A stretch of DNA of 64,000 nucleotides from Nitrospirales bacterium (lineage in GTDB: Bacteria; Nitrospirota; Nitrospiria; Nitrospirales; UBA8639), in assembly GCA_029261355.1 (NCBI GenBank), contig JAJDBM010000061.1, forward strand, positions 1 to 64,000, in the 5' to 3' direction. Shown here in pieces: positions 25,957 to 34,673 of this stretch (positions are counted from its first letter, which is position 1; each line of letters opens with the position of its first letter). Both the position numbers and the translations under genes were made by a program. The notes below the pieces were generated by a model that saw nothing but the letters and a program-made list of their open reading frames with translations, made no database searches and was not told the origin of the DNA.

Positions 25957-26763
25957 TTAGGAACGTTGCTCAGATCGTTGTATTTTTTCCAAGAGTTCAC
26001 GATTCGTTTGACACGCGACACATAAACGGGCAAATGGGAGGGCATGTAATCGTTTCTCACTCACTTCCTCCTCGCATTCTGCACAAATGCCGTAGGTACC
26101 TTCCTCAAGGCTCACCAACGCATCTTCAATGTGTTGGCGTTCCTTATTTCGCATTTCTTGAAGAGATATTCCCATTTCTCTATCTAAATCTACGAGTGCC
26201 TGATCACCGGTATCCATTGCCGATTCGAGTCTTCTTTGCTGTTCTTCAGTTAAGGATTGTCCTAATTTTTCTTTAATGGCTTGTGAAACCTCATCTCGCT
26301 TACGGAGTAATATTTTTTGCAAAGTCGCTTTACGCCCCTTTGAAACAGTACTTTTCACTGGTTTTCTCTTTGGCTCAATTCGGTCATTATTTTGAATTCT
26401 TGGAATGTCCCCTTGTTTTTTCGAGGAAGAACGCACTGATGTTTGAATCAGTTTTTTCTTTGTCGTCGGTTTCGGCTTGGGGAGTGAGGATCGTTTGTTA
26501 CCAACTATTGCTTTCTTGGTAATCGTTGACTTTGTAGGTGTGGTAACTTTTTTTCTGACAGTCGGCTTTTTAGCCACAGTTAATTTCTTAGCCCCAGTGG
26601 GTTTTTTGACAGCCGTGGGTTTTTTAATAGCCGTGGGTTTTTTGATAACTGTTGATTTTTTATTACTTGGACTTTTTTTTGAAGGCGCATTTTTACTTAA
26701 AACCACCTTCTTACCTTTCGTCGAAACGACCGCACCTTTTTTCTTCAGAGTTGCTGAAGCCAT
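25957..26763 (-). CDS. DksA/TraR-type zinc-finger protein with histone-H1-like lysine-rich tail
   Basis: The 268-residue protein has two parts. Residues 1-140 are extremely rich in Lys, Thr, Pro and Val, with repeated units such as KKPTAIKKPTAVKKPTGAKK, like the tails of bacterial histone-H1 analogues that bind DNA non-specifically. Residues 145-268 are a DksA-like coiled coil (LRKRDEVSQAIKEKLGQSLT; DTGDQALVDLDREMGISLQE) and a C4 zinc finger, CAEC at 227-230 and CVAC at 248-251. DksA proteins act in the RNA polymerase secondary channel with ppGpp, but the acidic tip residues are not assured here. The tail could tether the protein to DNA or RNA. Three 18-base tandem units at 26599-26652 encode part of it. 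It lies between apt and queC. Confidence 0.85.
   Translation of the reverse strand: MASATLKKKGAVVSTKGKKVVLSKNAPSKKSPSNKKSTVIKKPTAIKKPTAVKKPTGAKKLTVAKKPTVRKKVTTPTKSTITKKAIVGNKRSSLPKPKPTTKKKLIQTSVRSSSKKQGDIPRIQNNDRIEPKRKPVKSTVSKGRKATLQKILLRKRDEVSQAIKEKLGQSLTEEQQRRLESAMDTGDQALVDLDREMGISLQEMRNKERQHIEDALVSLEEGTYGICAECEEEVSEKRLHALPFARLCVACQTNRELLEKIQRSEQRS
26599..26652 (-). repeat. Three tandem 18-bp coding repeats
   Basis: On the plus strand the units GGGTTTTTTGACAGCCGT, GGGTTTTTTAATAGCCGT and GGGTTTTTTGATAACTGT follow each other without a gap, with a looser fourth copy after them. They encode the KKPTAI/KKPTAV-type hexapeptides of the lysine-rich tail. Copy number could vary by slippage without breaking the frame. 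Confidence 0.8.
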
Positions 26764-26884
26764 ACACGTAGCTCCCTTCTGGTTGAATCGTGTTACAGGT
26801 GTCGAGCACTGCGCACGTTCTCAAGCATGTAGGCCTAACTGAAAGGTGATCTTAGCAAAAAATGCAACTACGGCAAATAGGTGC

Positions 26885-27400
26885 TTAAGAATATGTGATG
26901 AGGGAATGGACCTGAGTGTCTTTAAGTTTTTCTCTTCCCCCTAAAAATAAGAGTTCAACAAGAAACGCAACTTCGACAATTTCTCCTCCTAGCTGCCTAA
27001 TTAGTCGAACAGTCGCGTCTGCGGTTCCTCCTGTTGCCAACAGATCATCTACCACCAAAATTCGTTCGCCTGGGGTGATGGCATCTCGGTGGATGGCTAA
27101 CGAATTTGACCCATATTCCAAATTATACTTTACTTCGTAGACATCAGCGGGCAATTTCCCAGGCTTTCTTACCGGAACAAAGCCCGCATGTAATCGATAG
27201 GCTAATGGACATCCGAAAATAAACCCTCTGGACTCAATTCCGACGACTTTTGTAATCTGTGCTGATTCATATTTTGCCGTAAGTTCATCAATAATATGTT
27301 GAAAACAATCCGCATCTTTTAAGAGTGTCGTAATGTCATAAAAGAGAATTCCGGGTTTTGGGAAATCTGGAACTTCTCGAATAAAAGATTTGTAATTCAT
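26885..27400 (-). CDS. apt: Adenine phosphoribosyltransferase
   Basis: The 171-residue enzyme opens with [20 protein letters not shown], a near-invariant Apt N-terminus, and has the PRPP-binding motif [20 protein letters not shown]. The segment [20 protein letters not shown] is the adenine-site region. It salvages adenine by converting it with PRPP to AMP and pyrophosphate, in the cytoplasm. Length is typical. It is 69 bases downstream of acyP on the same strand, in the haem-gene run, and is followed 121 bases later by the zinc-finger gene. There is no sign of truncation. Confidence 0.96.
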   Translation of the reverse strand: MNYKSFIREVPDFPKPGILFYDITTLLKDADCFQHIIDELTAKYESAQITKVVGIESRGFIFGCPLAYRLHAGFVPVRKPGKLPADVYEVKYNLEYGSNSLAIHRDAITPGERILVVDDLLATGGTADATVRLIRQLGGEIVEVAFLVELLFLGGREKLKDTQVHSLITYS

Positions 27401-27469
27401 AAATCTGCCCTTTTCACGCTAGACGAAAGGCACGATGACTCCTCCCTAGCATCAGGATCATCGTATGGC

Positions 27470-27811
27470 TTAACGAATAATATGAAACCCCTCGACTTGG
27501 TTCTTGACCGATATCCAGGTAGCCTGGACCTGCTCAACATGCGCCAGTGGAGGACCTTGTCGTAGCGTATTCAGGAAGCGATCCACGACTGCTTGGGGTC
27601 CCTCAACTTCAGCCTCCACACTCCCATTAGGAAGATTGCGGACCGACCCATTCAAATTAAGAGCAACCGCCTGCTGTTGAGTAAAGGCTCGGAAGGCGAC
27701 GCCTTGAACTCGCCCAGACACGAAAAGATGCGCACGAACTAATTGAACATGATTCCCTGCCCCAATGATATCGCCCTCATGATGTATAGGTTCTTTCAAA
27801 ATCTCATCCAT
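27470..27811 (-). CDS. acyP: Acylphosphatase
   Basis: From ATG 27811 the protein has 113 residues. The acylphosphatase signature is HLFVSGRVQGVAFRAFTQQQ, with the active-site Arg in GVAFR, and an Asn-containing motif (LNGSVRNLPNGSVEAEVEG) with the second catalytic residue. The first about 20 residues (MDEILKEPIHHEGDIIGAGN) are an extension ahead of the fold. The enzyme hydrolyses acyl phosphates such as carbamoyl or acetyl phosphate. The start overlaps the end of hemG by 8 bases, implying coupled translation; an in-frame upstream Met (27880) would lie deep inside hemG and is unlikely. Confidence 0.93.
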   Translation of the reverse strand: MDEILKEPIHHEGDIIGAGNHVQLVRAHLFVSGRVQGVAFRAFTQQQAVALNLNGSVRNLPNGSVEAEVEGPQAVVDRFLNTLRQGPPLAHVEQVQATWISVKNQVEGFHIIR

Positions 27812-29243
27812 ATGATTGAACAATTTCCTTCCCCACCCGTGTTCCTTCTCGAATACAATCTGGAATACCAAGACCATCAAAGGCTGCTCCAGTCAGATGA
27901 ATACCTTTGACCTGACTCATCAATGTTCGAATTTCCTTTATTCGTTTCCCATGACCACACACATATTGGGGCATAGCACGATCCCAACGCTGGATCTCGG
28001 CAAATAATGGAGCACCAGCAACTCCAATCATCTCTTGAAGTTGCCCTTGAATATACGTCCCAATAGTATGGTCATCTTCTTCTAGAATTTGTTCACGACC
28101 TTTTCCTCCAACATAACAACGAATAAGGGTTTGTCCAGGCTTTGAGCGATTTGGCCACTTTAATGATGTCCAAGTGGCCGCAATTAACGCTTTTCCTTCA
28201 ATGCGTGGCACAACAAATCCAAACCCCTTAATCATACGTTCAACATCATGATTGTCAAACGCCAGAGAAACAGTGGCCGTTGAAGAATATGGAATGTCTG
28301 CCAAAAGCCCAGCAGCACTCGGTTGATGAGACTGAAGAAGCTTTGCCGTCACATAAGCTGGTGTGGCTAGCACAACATCGTCCACAAGAATGTGCTCTTG
28401 ATTATCGAAAAGAAGCCTATAGCCTGAAGCCTGATCTTGCACTTTGGACACCTCGATCACTCGATGTCCTGTAAGCAATCTGGCTTGACCAGACTCGAGC
28501 TCTTTGACCAAAGCCTGAACTAGATCACCGAGTCCACCACGAAGCGTCGCAAACATCGACCGCTGCGGACTGGAAGTAGGCGTTGAAACAGTTCGTCTAC
28601 GTTGCTGCGCACGCATACCTTTAATCAGACTTCCATATTCTTGCTCGAGTTCATGAAAGCGTGGAAATGTGGCTCTCAGACTTAATTCATCGGCATCCCC
28701 AGCATAAATCCCTGCAACAAGCGGTTCAATGAAGTAGTTAAAAGCTTCAGCCCCAAGTCGCCGGCGAAAAAAGGCAGCCAATGACTCATCTTGTTCAAGA
28801 TCTGTGTGACGTGGGATAAACCACTCACCACCCATTCGGAGCATGCCCAGCGGTGAAATCAGTCCACCAGAAAACAACGCACTCAGCCGCGTTGGCACAA
28901 AGCCTGTTAGTCCTTGGGGTAATTCCCGCATCTGACCTTTGGCAAAACAAAATGTTTGGTTATTCGATGGGTTGGTATGGATCACCTGATCCGTAAGACC
29001 AAGTTTGTCGCATAGGTCAAACGCCCATGGTTTGGACGTTAAAAACGAATCTGGCCCCGCTTCGACTACCAAGCCATTTATCTGATTAGTGCGAATTTTC
29101 CCACCAAAACTCTGTTCACTTTCGATGACAGTGCAAGCTACCGGCACACCAGACTGTCGAGAAGCTTCTTGAATGGCTAAAGCAGAGGAAAGGCCTGAAA
29201 TTCCTCCTCCAACAATTGCAACATGATGAGCAGGAGTCGGCAT
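27804..29243 (-). CDS. hemG: Oxygen-dependent protoporphyrinogen oxidase (HemY/HemG type)
   Basis: From ATG 29243 the protein has 479 residues. An upstream TTG at 29294 would add 17 residues without a flavin fold and is disfavoured. The FAD-binding Rossmann motif is HVAIVGGGISGLSSALAIQE; a second conserved stretch is GKIRTNQINGLVVEAGPDSF. LRGGLGDLVQALVKELESGQ is typical of the HemY family, and the C-terminus HLTGAAFDGLGIPDCIREGT closes the flavin site. It oxidises protoporphyrinogen IX to protoporphyrin IX using oxygen, the penultimate step of haem synthesis. hemE lies 119 bases upstream on the same strand; hemH is not in the window. It overlaps acyP by 8 bases. Confidence 0.94.
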   Translation of the reverse strand: MPTPAHHVAIVGGGISGLSSALAIQEASRQSGVPVACTVIESEQSFGGKIRTNQINGLVVEAGPDSFLTSKPWAFDLCDKLGLTDQVIHTNPSNNQTFCFAKGQMRELPQGLTGFVPTRLSALFSGGLISPLGMLRMGGEWFIPRHTDLEQDESLAAFFRRRLGAEAFNYFIEPLVAGIYAGDADELSLRATFPRFHELEQEYGSLIKGMRAQQRRRTVSTPTSSPQRSMFATLRGGLGDLVQALVKELESGQARLLTGHRVIEVSKVQDQASGYRLLFDNQEHILVDDVVLATPAYVTAKLLQSHQPSAAGLLADIPYSSTATVSLAFDNHDVERMIKGFGFVVPRIEGKALIAATWTSLKWPNRSKPGQTLIRCYVGGKGREQILEEDDHTIGTYIQGQLQEMIGVAGAPLFAEIQRWDRAMPQYVCGHGKRIKEIRTLMSQVKGIHLTGAAFDGLGIPDCIREGTRVGKEIVQSYG

Positions 29244-29362
29244 GTATCGTAGGCTATCCCTTAGAAATGAAAACAACTGACGTCTGACCACCAATAGCCA
29301 GAATTTGTGGAGATAGTCGGAAATAAAAAAGAAATTGTCTGCTATCGGTATTAGCTGGAGCC

Positions 29363-30400
29363 TTACGCTCCTACCTCTCGCACACTCAATTGATGAACAT
29401 ACTCAATCGTGGCATCAACCGATTCAACCGGAATATGAGGGAGAATCCCATGACCAAGGTTAAAGATGTGACCAGCACGCCCGTTAGCCTGTGCCAAAAT
29501 TCTTTGAACGCGGCGTTTAATTTCTGGAAGCGGCGCGGCCAGTATAAGGGGATCAAGATTGCCCTGCACGGCAAGATCATACCCAATCGTGGCCCATGCT
29601 TCATCTAACCGCACCCGCCAATCGAGCCCCATCACATCACACCCAGCTTTGCGCATGAGCGGAAGCAAGGTGGCGGTTCCCGTGCCAAAGTAAATTTTTG
29701 GAATACCTTTGGACTCTAGAGCGGAAAAAATTCTCTGGGTATGAGGCAAGACATACTCTTCATAATCATCAGGACTTAAACATCCAACCCAACTATCAAA
29801 TAATTGTATGGCCTGGGCTCCCGCACGAATTTGGACATTAAGGTATTCAATAACCGCATTAGATAACTTGGTCAGCAAGGTATGCCATAAGTCTGGCCGA
29901 GCAAACATCATATCTTTTGTTCGCATGTAATCACGTGAACTTCCACCTTCGATGGCATAGCTCGCTAAAGTAAATGGTGCTCCGGCAAAACCAATCAAAG
30001 GCACCCGATCCGCAAGTGCTTGCCGTGCCAAACGTATAGCCTCACCAGCATAGGCAAAGGATTCTCCATCAACGGGAATCAGCTGTTGAATGTCGTTTTC
30101 CACTCGAACCGGTTTATGAAACACCGGGCCCTTACTTTCAATAAATTCTAATTGTAGGCCCATGGCATCTAGTGGAAGGAGAATATCCGCAAATATGATG
30201 GCGGCATCCAGCGGGAACCGTTCAATCGGCTGAAGTGTGACTTCTGCGGCCAATTCAGGGGTTTTACATACCTCAAGTATCGAATGCTTTTTACGGATAG
30301 CTTGATACTCAGCCATGTAACGCCCAGCTTGGCGCATAAACCACACAGGGGTTCTATCGACAGGTTCTCGTCTACAGGCACGAAGAAAACGATCATTCAT
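29363..30400 (-). CDS. hemE: Uroporphyrinogen decarboxylase
   Basis: The 345-residue enzyme has the family signature PVWFMRQAGRYMAEYQAIRK near the N-terminus, the substrate-site stretch IGFAGAPFTLASYAIEGGSS, and IFADILLPLDAMGLQLEF with the catalytic Asp region. FNLGHGILPHIPVESVDATI is the standard C-terminal motif. It decarboxylates uroporphyrinogen III to coproporphyrinogen III in the cytoplasm. Length is as expected. hemG follows 119 bases downstream, so the pair covers two haem steps, as in related genomes where they are linked. The gene upstream (30459-30893) is an unknown protein 58 bases away that may belong to the same transcript. Confidence 0.97.
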   Translation of the reverse strand: MNDRFLRACRREPVDRTPVWFMRQAGRYMAEYQAIRKKHSILEVCKTPELAAEVTLQPIERFPLDAAIIFADILLPLDAMGLQLEFIESKGPVFHKPVRVENDIQQLIPVDGESFAYAGEAIRLARQALADRVPLIGFAGAPFTLASYAIEGGSSRDYMRTKDMMFARPDLWHTLLTKLSNAVIEYLNVQIRAGAQAIQLFDSWVGCLSPDDYEEYVLPHTQRIFSALESKGIPKIYFGTGTATLLPLMRKAGCDVMGLDWRVRLDEAWATIGYDLAVQGNLDPLILAAPLPEIKRRVQRILAQANGRAGHIFNLGHGILPHIPVESVDATIEYVHQLSVREVGA

Positions 30401-30458
30401 AGCAAAACTATTCTAAGGATGCCCCATAAAAAGTGTCAACGAAACAATGAAGCACACC

Positions 30459-30893
30459 CTACTTCAACAAAGGCTGAAGCTTGGTAAGAAGTGAGTGACT
30501 CATTTCATCAATACCTTGAATTTCTTCAGTTGAGAGTACGTGTGCATCTCCAGGCTCTAATTCAATCCGATAGTGATCTTTTTGTAAAGAAAACCATTCA
30601 ATATACGGATGCGGAGACAACAAAGGATGTGGGTCAAATGAAATAAGACTCACCTGCCCTATTTGAGGGCTCTCAAATTCAGCTAAAGAATCCAAGGCCC
30701 TCCCATCATCAATAAACTTTGAATTGTGGAACCGTACAACTTGCCCACAAATTTCTCCAGTGAATTGACCAGAAAGACAAACCTCCACAAGACCCAAGCC
30801 AGCAAACGTCATGTGTCCAACGACAATACCATTCGTTCGGTTATCGAGATATCCCTCTTTGACCCATCGAAAATTTCCAAACTTTTGTGCCAT
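30459..30893 (-). CDS. Conserved-looking hypothetical protein upstream of hemE
   Basis: The 144-residue protein has no signal peptide and no membrane segment. It contains a beta-rich central part (NGIVVGHMTFAGLGLVEVCL, VEFSPQIGQ-like strands) and a C-terminal stretch YRIELEPGDAHVLSTEEIQG that reads like a genuine fold. I cannot assign a family. A promoter-proximal run of 11 Gs on the plus strand (30925-30935) lies 31 bases upstream of the start and could alter expression by slippage. It is 58 bases from hemE on the same strand, so a link to haem enzyme regulation is possible but unsupported. Confidence 0.68.
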   Translation of the reverse strand: MAQKFGNFRWVKEGYLDNRTNGIVVGHMTFAGLGLVEVCLSGQFTGEICGQVVRFHNSKFIDDGRALDSLAEFESPQIGQVSLISFDPHPLLSPHPYIEWFSLQKDHYRIELEPGDAHVLSTEEIQGIDEMSHSLLTKLQPLLK

Positions 30894-30924
30894 AGTTCAA
30901 AAGGCTAACAATCGTTTCGTGTGA

Positions 30925-30935
30925 GGGGGGGGGGG
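30925..30935. repeat. Poly-G tract (11 Gs) in a promoter region
   Basis: An uninterrupted run of 11 Gs lies 31 bases upstream of the 144-residue protein's start (30893). Homopolymers of this length are prone to slippage and are rare in moderate-GC DNA. Confidence 0.9.
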
Positions 30936-30965
30936 ATCGATGATGGAAATGAGTCGAATCAATGT

Positions 30966-31169
30966 TTATGGTTTACAGATCGGACAATGCACAAGTTGAT
31001 TGAGTCCTGTATTTTCTAATTCATCCAAGGCAGTTTCTCTATCAGAATATTCAAACCACCCACCTTCCCAGAAATCCGATCGCATAGATGTTGAAGGGAT
31101 TTCGATACAACGCTCACGATGGAGCATAGCCTGGTCAAGTGAATTTTTTACGTGAATCCAATAATTCAT
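30966..31169 (-). CDS. Small hypothetical protein with C-terminal CPIC
   Basis: From ATG 31169 it has 67 residues; a GTG at 31202, directly after the previous stop codon, would add 11. The segment WFEYSDRETALDELENTGLN followed by HCPICKP resembles small proteins that carry a Cys pair ahead of and behind a short helix (RERCIEIP near the start; CPIC at the end). These may bind zinc. I cannot name the family. It lies at the end of a chain of three short, tightly spaced minus-strand frames (31506 to 30966), which suggests a small operon. Confidence 0.55.
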   Translation of the reverse strand: MNYWIHVKNSLDQAMLHRERCIEIPSTSMRSDFWEGGWFEYSDRETALDELENTGLNQLVHCPICKP

Positions 31170-31202
31170 ACAATTCTTATGGTCACCAGGCAGATTCAAC
31201 AC

Positions 31203-31340
31203 TTAATCTGCAAGAAGTTGCCATTCATCCTTTTCGATTATAACCTTCTCTCCTGTCTGAAGTTTCTTGACATCGTCACGGTGCAAAAGGCCAAAATATC
31301 GGTCAATCCGATCTTGTTCATCAATTCGTTCTTCTTGCAT
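31203..31340 (-). CDS. Very small protein, 45 residues, in a coupled small-gene chain
   Basis: The minus strand reads MQEERIDEQDRIDRYFGLLH and on to KVIIEKDEWQLLAD, then TAA, an even mix of charged and hydrophobic residues typical of a real short protein. Its ATG lies inside the end of the upstream gene (overlap 20 bases) and its stop directly abuts a GTG of the downstream gene, which is the pattern of translational coupling. No family is recognised. It could be a small regulatory protein or an antitoxin-like partner, but no toxin is evident. Confidence 0.5.
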   Translation of the reverse strand: MQEERIDEQDRIDRYFGLLHRDDVKKLQTGEKVIIEKDEWQLLAD

Positions 31341-31506
31341 TTGACCACTCGCTAATTTGTACTTCCTGATGAGCACGGGCATAGTACGCCTCCTTCATAA
31401 TTCTCCTAGGGTTTTTTCTAGATCCAAACCCCATAACATAATGATCTTCCTTTGAAATTGTCAAGATTGTACACGGCACCACAAGAGTAAAAGAGTTTTT
31501 CGACAT
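31321..31506 (-). CDS. Small hypothetical protein, 61 residues
   Basis: From ATG 31506 (AAAGAG about 10 bases upstream) the frame reads SKNSFTLVVPCTILTISKED and then a basic stretch GFGSRKNPRRIMKEAYYARA. It is short and unassigned, so the coding call rests on its ribosome site and on the chain of overlapping short frames downstream. A longer version starting at 31581 adds 25 residues of doubtful composition. Confidence 0.4.
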   Translation of the reverse strand: MSKNSFTLVVPCTILTISKEDHYVMGFGSRKNPRRIMKEAYYARAHQEVQISEWSNARRTN

Positions 31507-31661
31507 GCATAGCGGCTCTTTAACGAAATTCGGTATAATAGGTTCAAGAAATAAGTCAGTATTCAAAAATTTTGTGAGCAATCAACAGTATTACTATATT
31601 TTTTCCCAGAATTCCTAAGGTTCTACGGCTATCGATTCTAACAGATTAGGGGGATATAACC

Positions 31662-31970
31662 ATGCCAGTTTACGAATATGTATGCGATGAATGTGAGAAC
31701 CACTACGAAATGATGCAAGCCCTCAGCGTCAATCCAGCTGAGACCGTCTGTCCTAAATGCAACGCCACTCGAAGCCGGAGGATCATGTCAGCATTCGCGT
31801 CAAAAGTGGTAGGGACACATAAAACTGGATTTCAGGAAATGAAAGCCTATGACATGTTAGGTGACCGGATGGATCGACTTGCCAAGCTCCCGCCTATTTC
31901 AGGTGCACGGGCAGCTCCAGACGCGGGAAACTCATTGCCACCCGGTGCAGTTCCGAGCGATTCTGCATAA
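31662..31970 (+). CDS. FmdB-type zinc-ribbon protein
   Basis: The 102-residue protein starts MPVYEYVCDECENHYEMMQA and continues ETVCPKCNATRSRRIMSAFA. This is the classic FmdB zinc ribbon with two CxxC pairs (CDEC and CPKC), seen in putative regulatory proteins of the FmdB family. The remaining 50 residues are a Pro/Ala-rich low-complexity tail. A good ribosome site (AGGGGG about 7 bases upstream) fixes the start. The molecular role of FmdB proteins is not established; a regulatory role has been suggested in amidase/formamidase systems. The gene is solitary on the plus strand, divergent from the small-gene chain. Confidence 0.9.
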   Translation: MPVYEYVCDECENHYEMMQALSVNPAETVCPKCNATRSRRIMSAFASKVVGTHKTGFQEMKAYDMLGDRMDRLAKLPPISGARAAPDAGNSLPPGAVPSDSA

Positions 31971-32239
31971 ACGACACAAGCCAGAATTCGTGAGAAATGA
32001 CATACCCATGTCCTAGGTAAACAGTGAGGGTTTGGATGAAAAAGTAAAGCCCCTGCCTTCTGACATCTAAATGTATGTTTCCGGTCATGCTTGACTTTGG
32101 TATCTTCAAACAGGAATGATTCCGCCGGTTTCTATAAACCTGAGCAACAGTCTCTTAATAGCAAGACGTCAGAACAAAAAAAAGGATTTACGATATTCCA
32201 TCCTTTTATTCTCTAAACAATGGTGAATTCTTGCTAAGA

Positions 32240-33070
32240 ATGTCCTTTGGACTTTTCCTGCTATTCTTATCGAGTGCGTTATTCAATAGTCCACTCCAAG
32301 CAGAAGAACCTGCGGTTTCCCCTTCTGAGTTATCAGGCACCCTTCGTGTCACTGGCAACGGACCAGAACGTTTTCTCATGGCCAGCCTGGCTCAAGCTTT
32401 TGAAAGCCAGTACCCAACAGTTTCGGTTGATGTCTTTTGGCATGAACATGCCAAACCAATCAGAATGGTCGAGTTACAGGAATCTGACATTGGTGTGACA
32501 GGCTATACCGCTCCCTCACTTCGTTCCACCACTATTGCTCGTGATGGAATTGCGATGATCACCAATTTTTCTAATCCTGTTTCAGAATTGAGCCTTAGCC
32601 AACTGGCTGATGTCCTTTCTGGGAAAACTCGCTATTGGTCTCAGGTCTACGAAGAAGCCCCAGAGATGAAAATTAAGATTGTGAACCGAAGTGACAACCA
32701 AAACATTAGACAAGAATTGTTAAACGTGCTAGGAATCAGGCGCATTCAACGTTCCGCCAGAATAGTAGATCAGGAGAGACATGCCATTAATCTCGTCACA
32801 GGGGATTTGAGTGCCATGAGCTTTGTCTCTATGACACCGGCCTTACGCGCCAGAGAAGATGGTGTGGCCATCAATCTGCTTTTCATTGAAAAGGTTGAGC
32901 CAGAATACCAAACAGTATTGGATAAAACGTACCCATTACAACGGCCTGTCGTGTTCGTGACGCAGACCAATCCATCTTCACTCATTTTGGCCTTCGAACA
33001 ATTTACGCTTTCTCCTGCGGGACAACGAATAATCAAAACCAACAAGTACTACCCGCTGAATGATGACTGA
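32240..33070 (+). CDS. Solitary periplasmic phosphate-binding-like protein
   Basis: From ATG 32240 the protein has 276 residues (a TTG nine bases earlier is less likely). The signal peptide SFGLFLLFLSSALFNSPLQA is followed by a PstS-like substrate-binding fold: LSGTLRVTGNGPERFLMASL, then a shared region IGVTGYTAPSLRSTTIARDG, SLSQLADVLSGKTRYWSQVY and IKIVNRSDNQNIRQELLNVL. These match the hinge-and-lobe pattern of phosphate-binding and related proteins. No ABC permease or ATPase flanks it, so it may serve a transporter encoded elsewhere or act as a sensor. Ligand specificity cannot be read. Confidence 0.75.
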   Translation: MSFGLFLLFLSSALFNSPLQAEEPAVSPSELSGTLRVTGNGPERFLMASLAQAFESQYPTVSVDVFWHEHAKPIRMVELQESDIGVTGYTAPSLRSTTIARDGIAMITNFSNPVSELSLSQLADVLSGKTRYWSQVYEEAPEMKIKIVNRSDNQNIRQELLNVLGIRRIQRSARIVDQERHAINLVTGDLSAMSFVSMTPALRAREDGVAINLLFIEKVEPEYQTVLDKTYPLQRPVVFVTQTNPSSLILAFEQFTLSPAGQRIIKTNKYYPLNDD

Positions 33071-33174
33071 CACTCTAAAGCGACGTCGGTGAGTTTACCT
33101 ACACCACTAGATTCGTTCATAAAGGATTTACGAACACATCGTTTTTCATTATTCTCTACAGACACACTTACGAT

Positions 33175-34593
33175 ATGTTTAAAAAAATTTTAATAGCTAA
33201 TCGAGGCGAAATCGCCATGCGAGTCATTCGCGCATGTCGTGAATTAGGCATTGCCACCGCTGCAATTTATGCAGAAAGTGATGCAACAGCCATTTACGTC
33301 AAGAAAGCCAATGAAGCCTACCTAGTAGGACCAGGCCCCGTGCAAGGCTATCTCGATGCTGAACAAATTGTTCGTCTCGCCAAACGAATACACGCCGATG
33401 CCATTCATCCGGGCTATGGGTTTTTAGCCGAAAATGCTGACTTTGCCTTATTATGTCAAAAAGCTGGAATTACCTTCATCGGGCCATCACCTCATTCTCT
33501 TGATCTATTGGGAGATAAAGTCAAAGCACGAGAGTTAGCCAAAAAAGTAGGTGTCCCGGTGGTTCCAGGTACTGATGGCCCAGTCGCCACGATTGAAGAA
33601 GGACTGGAGTTCACTCAGCGAATTGGCTATCCCGTCATGGTGAAAGCCAGTGCAGGAGGAGGTGGCAGAGGACTTCGCGTGGTTCGTTCCGATGATGAAT
33701 TGAAAGAAGCGATGGAAGCTGGTGCTAGAGAAGCGTTGGCTGCATTTGGAAACGGTGAATTATTTATTGAAAAATATGTCGAACGACCCCATCATATCGA
33801 GTTCCAACTACTCGCTGATAAAAATGGTTATGTCATTCATTTGGGGGAACGTGATTGTTCGATCCAGCGCCGGCATCAAAAACTCATTGAAATTGCCCCC
33901 TCCTTGATCCTGACCCCTCGGTTACGAGCCGAAATGGGCGAAGCGGCAATCTCATTAGCTCGCGCGGCGCAATTCTATAATGCGGGAACCATCGAATTTT
34001 TATTGGATCCGGATGGGCGCTATTATTTCATCGAAATGAACCCTCGTATTCAAGTCGAGCATACCGTCACAGAACAAATCACCACGGTGGATATCGTCCA
34101 GTCACAAATCTGGATTGCTGCAGGACGTCCACTGGTGTTTGGACAACATGAAGTCAACTTACAAGGGTATGCGATCCAATGCAGGATTAATGCTGAAGAT
34201 CCTCAGAATGAATTTCGTCCAGCATCAGGAAAAGTGACGGCATATCTCTCGCCAGGTGGTGTAGGCGTTAGGATTGATGGGCAAGTTTATAAAGATTTTA
34301 CCATGCCCCCCTACTATGACGCACTATTAGCCAAACTTACCGTACACGGTCGGACGTGGGATGAAGCTGTTCGACGCACCCATCGGTCGCTAGAAGAGTT
34401 TGTCCTCCGTGGTGTTAAAACCACTATCCCATTTTTGACCAAAGTCATGGAGGAACCAGACTTCCGTGCAGGTCGTTTTGATACCTCCTATTTAGAACAC
34501 CACCCCGGTTTGTATGAATATGACGAATTAATTGAACCAGAAGACCTTGTGGTAGCATTGTCTGCAGCAATCGCCGCCTATGAAGGATTGTAG
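33175..34593 (+). CDS. pycA: Biotin carboxylase subunit (PycA/AccC family)
   Basis: The 472-residue protein opens FKKILIANRGEIAMRVIRAC, the family hallmark. The ATP-grasp domain has KASAGGGGRGLRVV, FIEKYVERPHHIEFQLLADK, and the catalytic ERDCSIQRRHQKLIEIAPS; RIQVEHTVTEQIT is also diagnostic. It carboxylates biotin on the carrier domain with ATP and bicarbonate. Length is slightly above the usual 450. The next gene, 80 bases on, encodes the matching carboxyltransferase with a biotinyl domain, so this is the A subunit of pyruvate carboxylase or a related 2-oxoacid carboxylase rather than AccC of acetyl-CoA carboxylase. It may feed an oxaloacetate pool used in a reductive TCA cycle; the exact acid cannot be told. 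Confidence 0.93.
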   Translation: MFKKILIANRGEIAMRVIRACRELGIATAAIYAESDATAIYVKKANEAYLVGPGPVQGYLDAEQIVRLAKRIHADAIHPGYGFLAENADFALLCQKAGITFIGPSPHSLDLLGDKVKARELAKKVGVPVVPGTDGPVATIEEGLEFTQRIGYPVMVKASAGGGGRGLRVVRSDDELKEAMEAGAREALAAFGNGELFIEKYVERPHHIEFQLLADKNGYVIHLGERDCSIQRRHQKLIEIAPSLILTPRLRAEMGEAAISLARAAQFYNAGTIEFLLDPDGRYYFIEMNPRIQVEHTVTEQITTVDIVQSQIWIAAGRPLVFGQHEVNLQGYAIQCRINAEDPQNEFRPASGKVTAYLSPGGVGVRIDGQVYKDFTMPPYYDALLAKLTVHGRTWDEAVRRTHRSLEEFVLRGVKTTIPFLTKVMEEPDFRAGRFDTSYLEHHPGLYEYDELIEPEDLVVALSAAIAAYEGL

Positions 34594-34673
34594 CATGACG
34601 AGTCAACCGCATTTGCGTCTGGCACGGAGAGCACATTCTGGCACTAACCCCCAGCTGAATTGGAAGAAGCATA

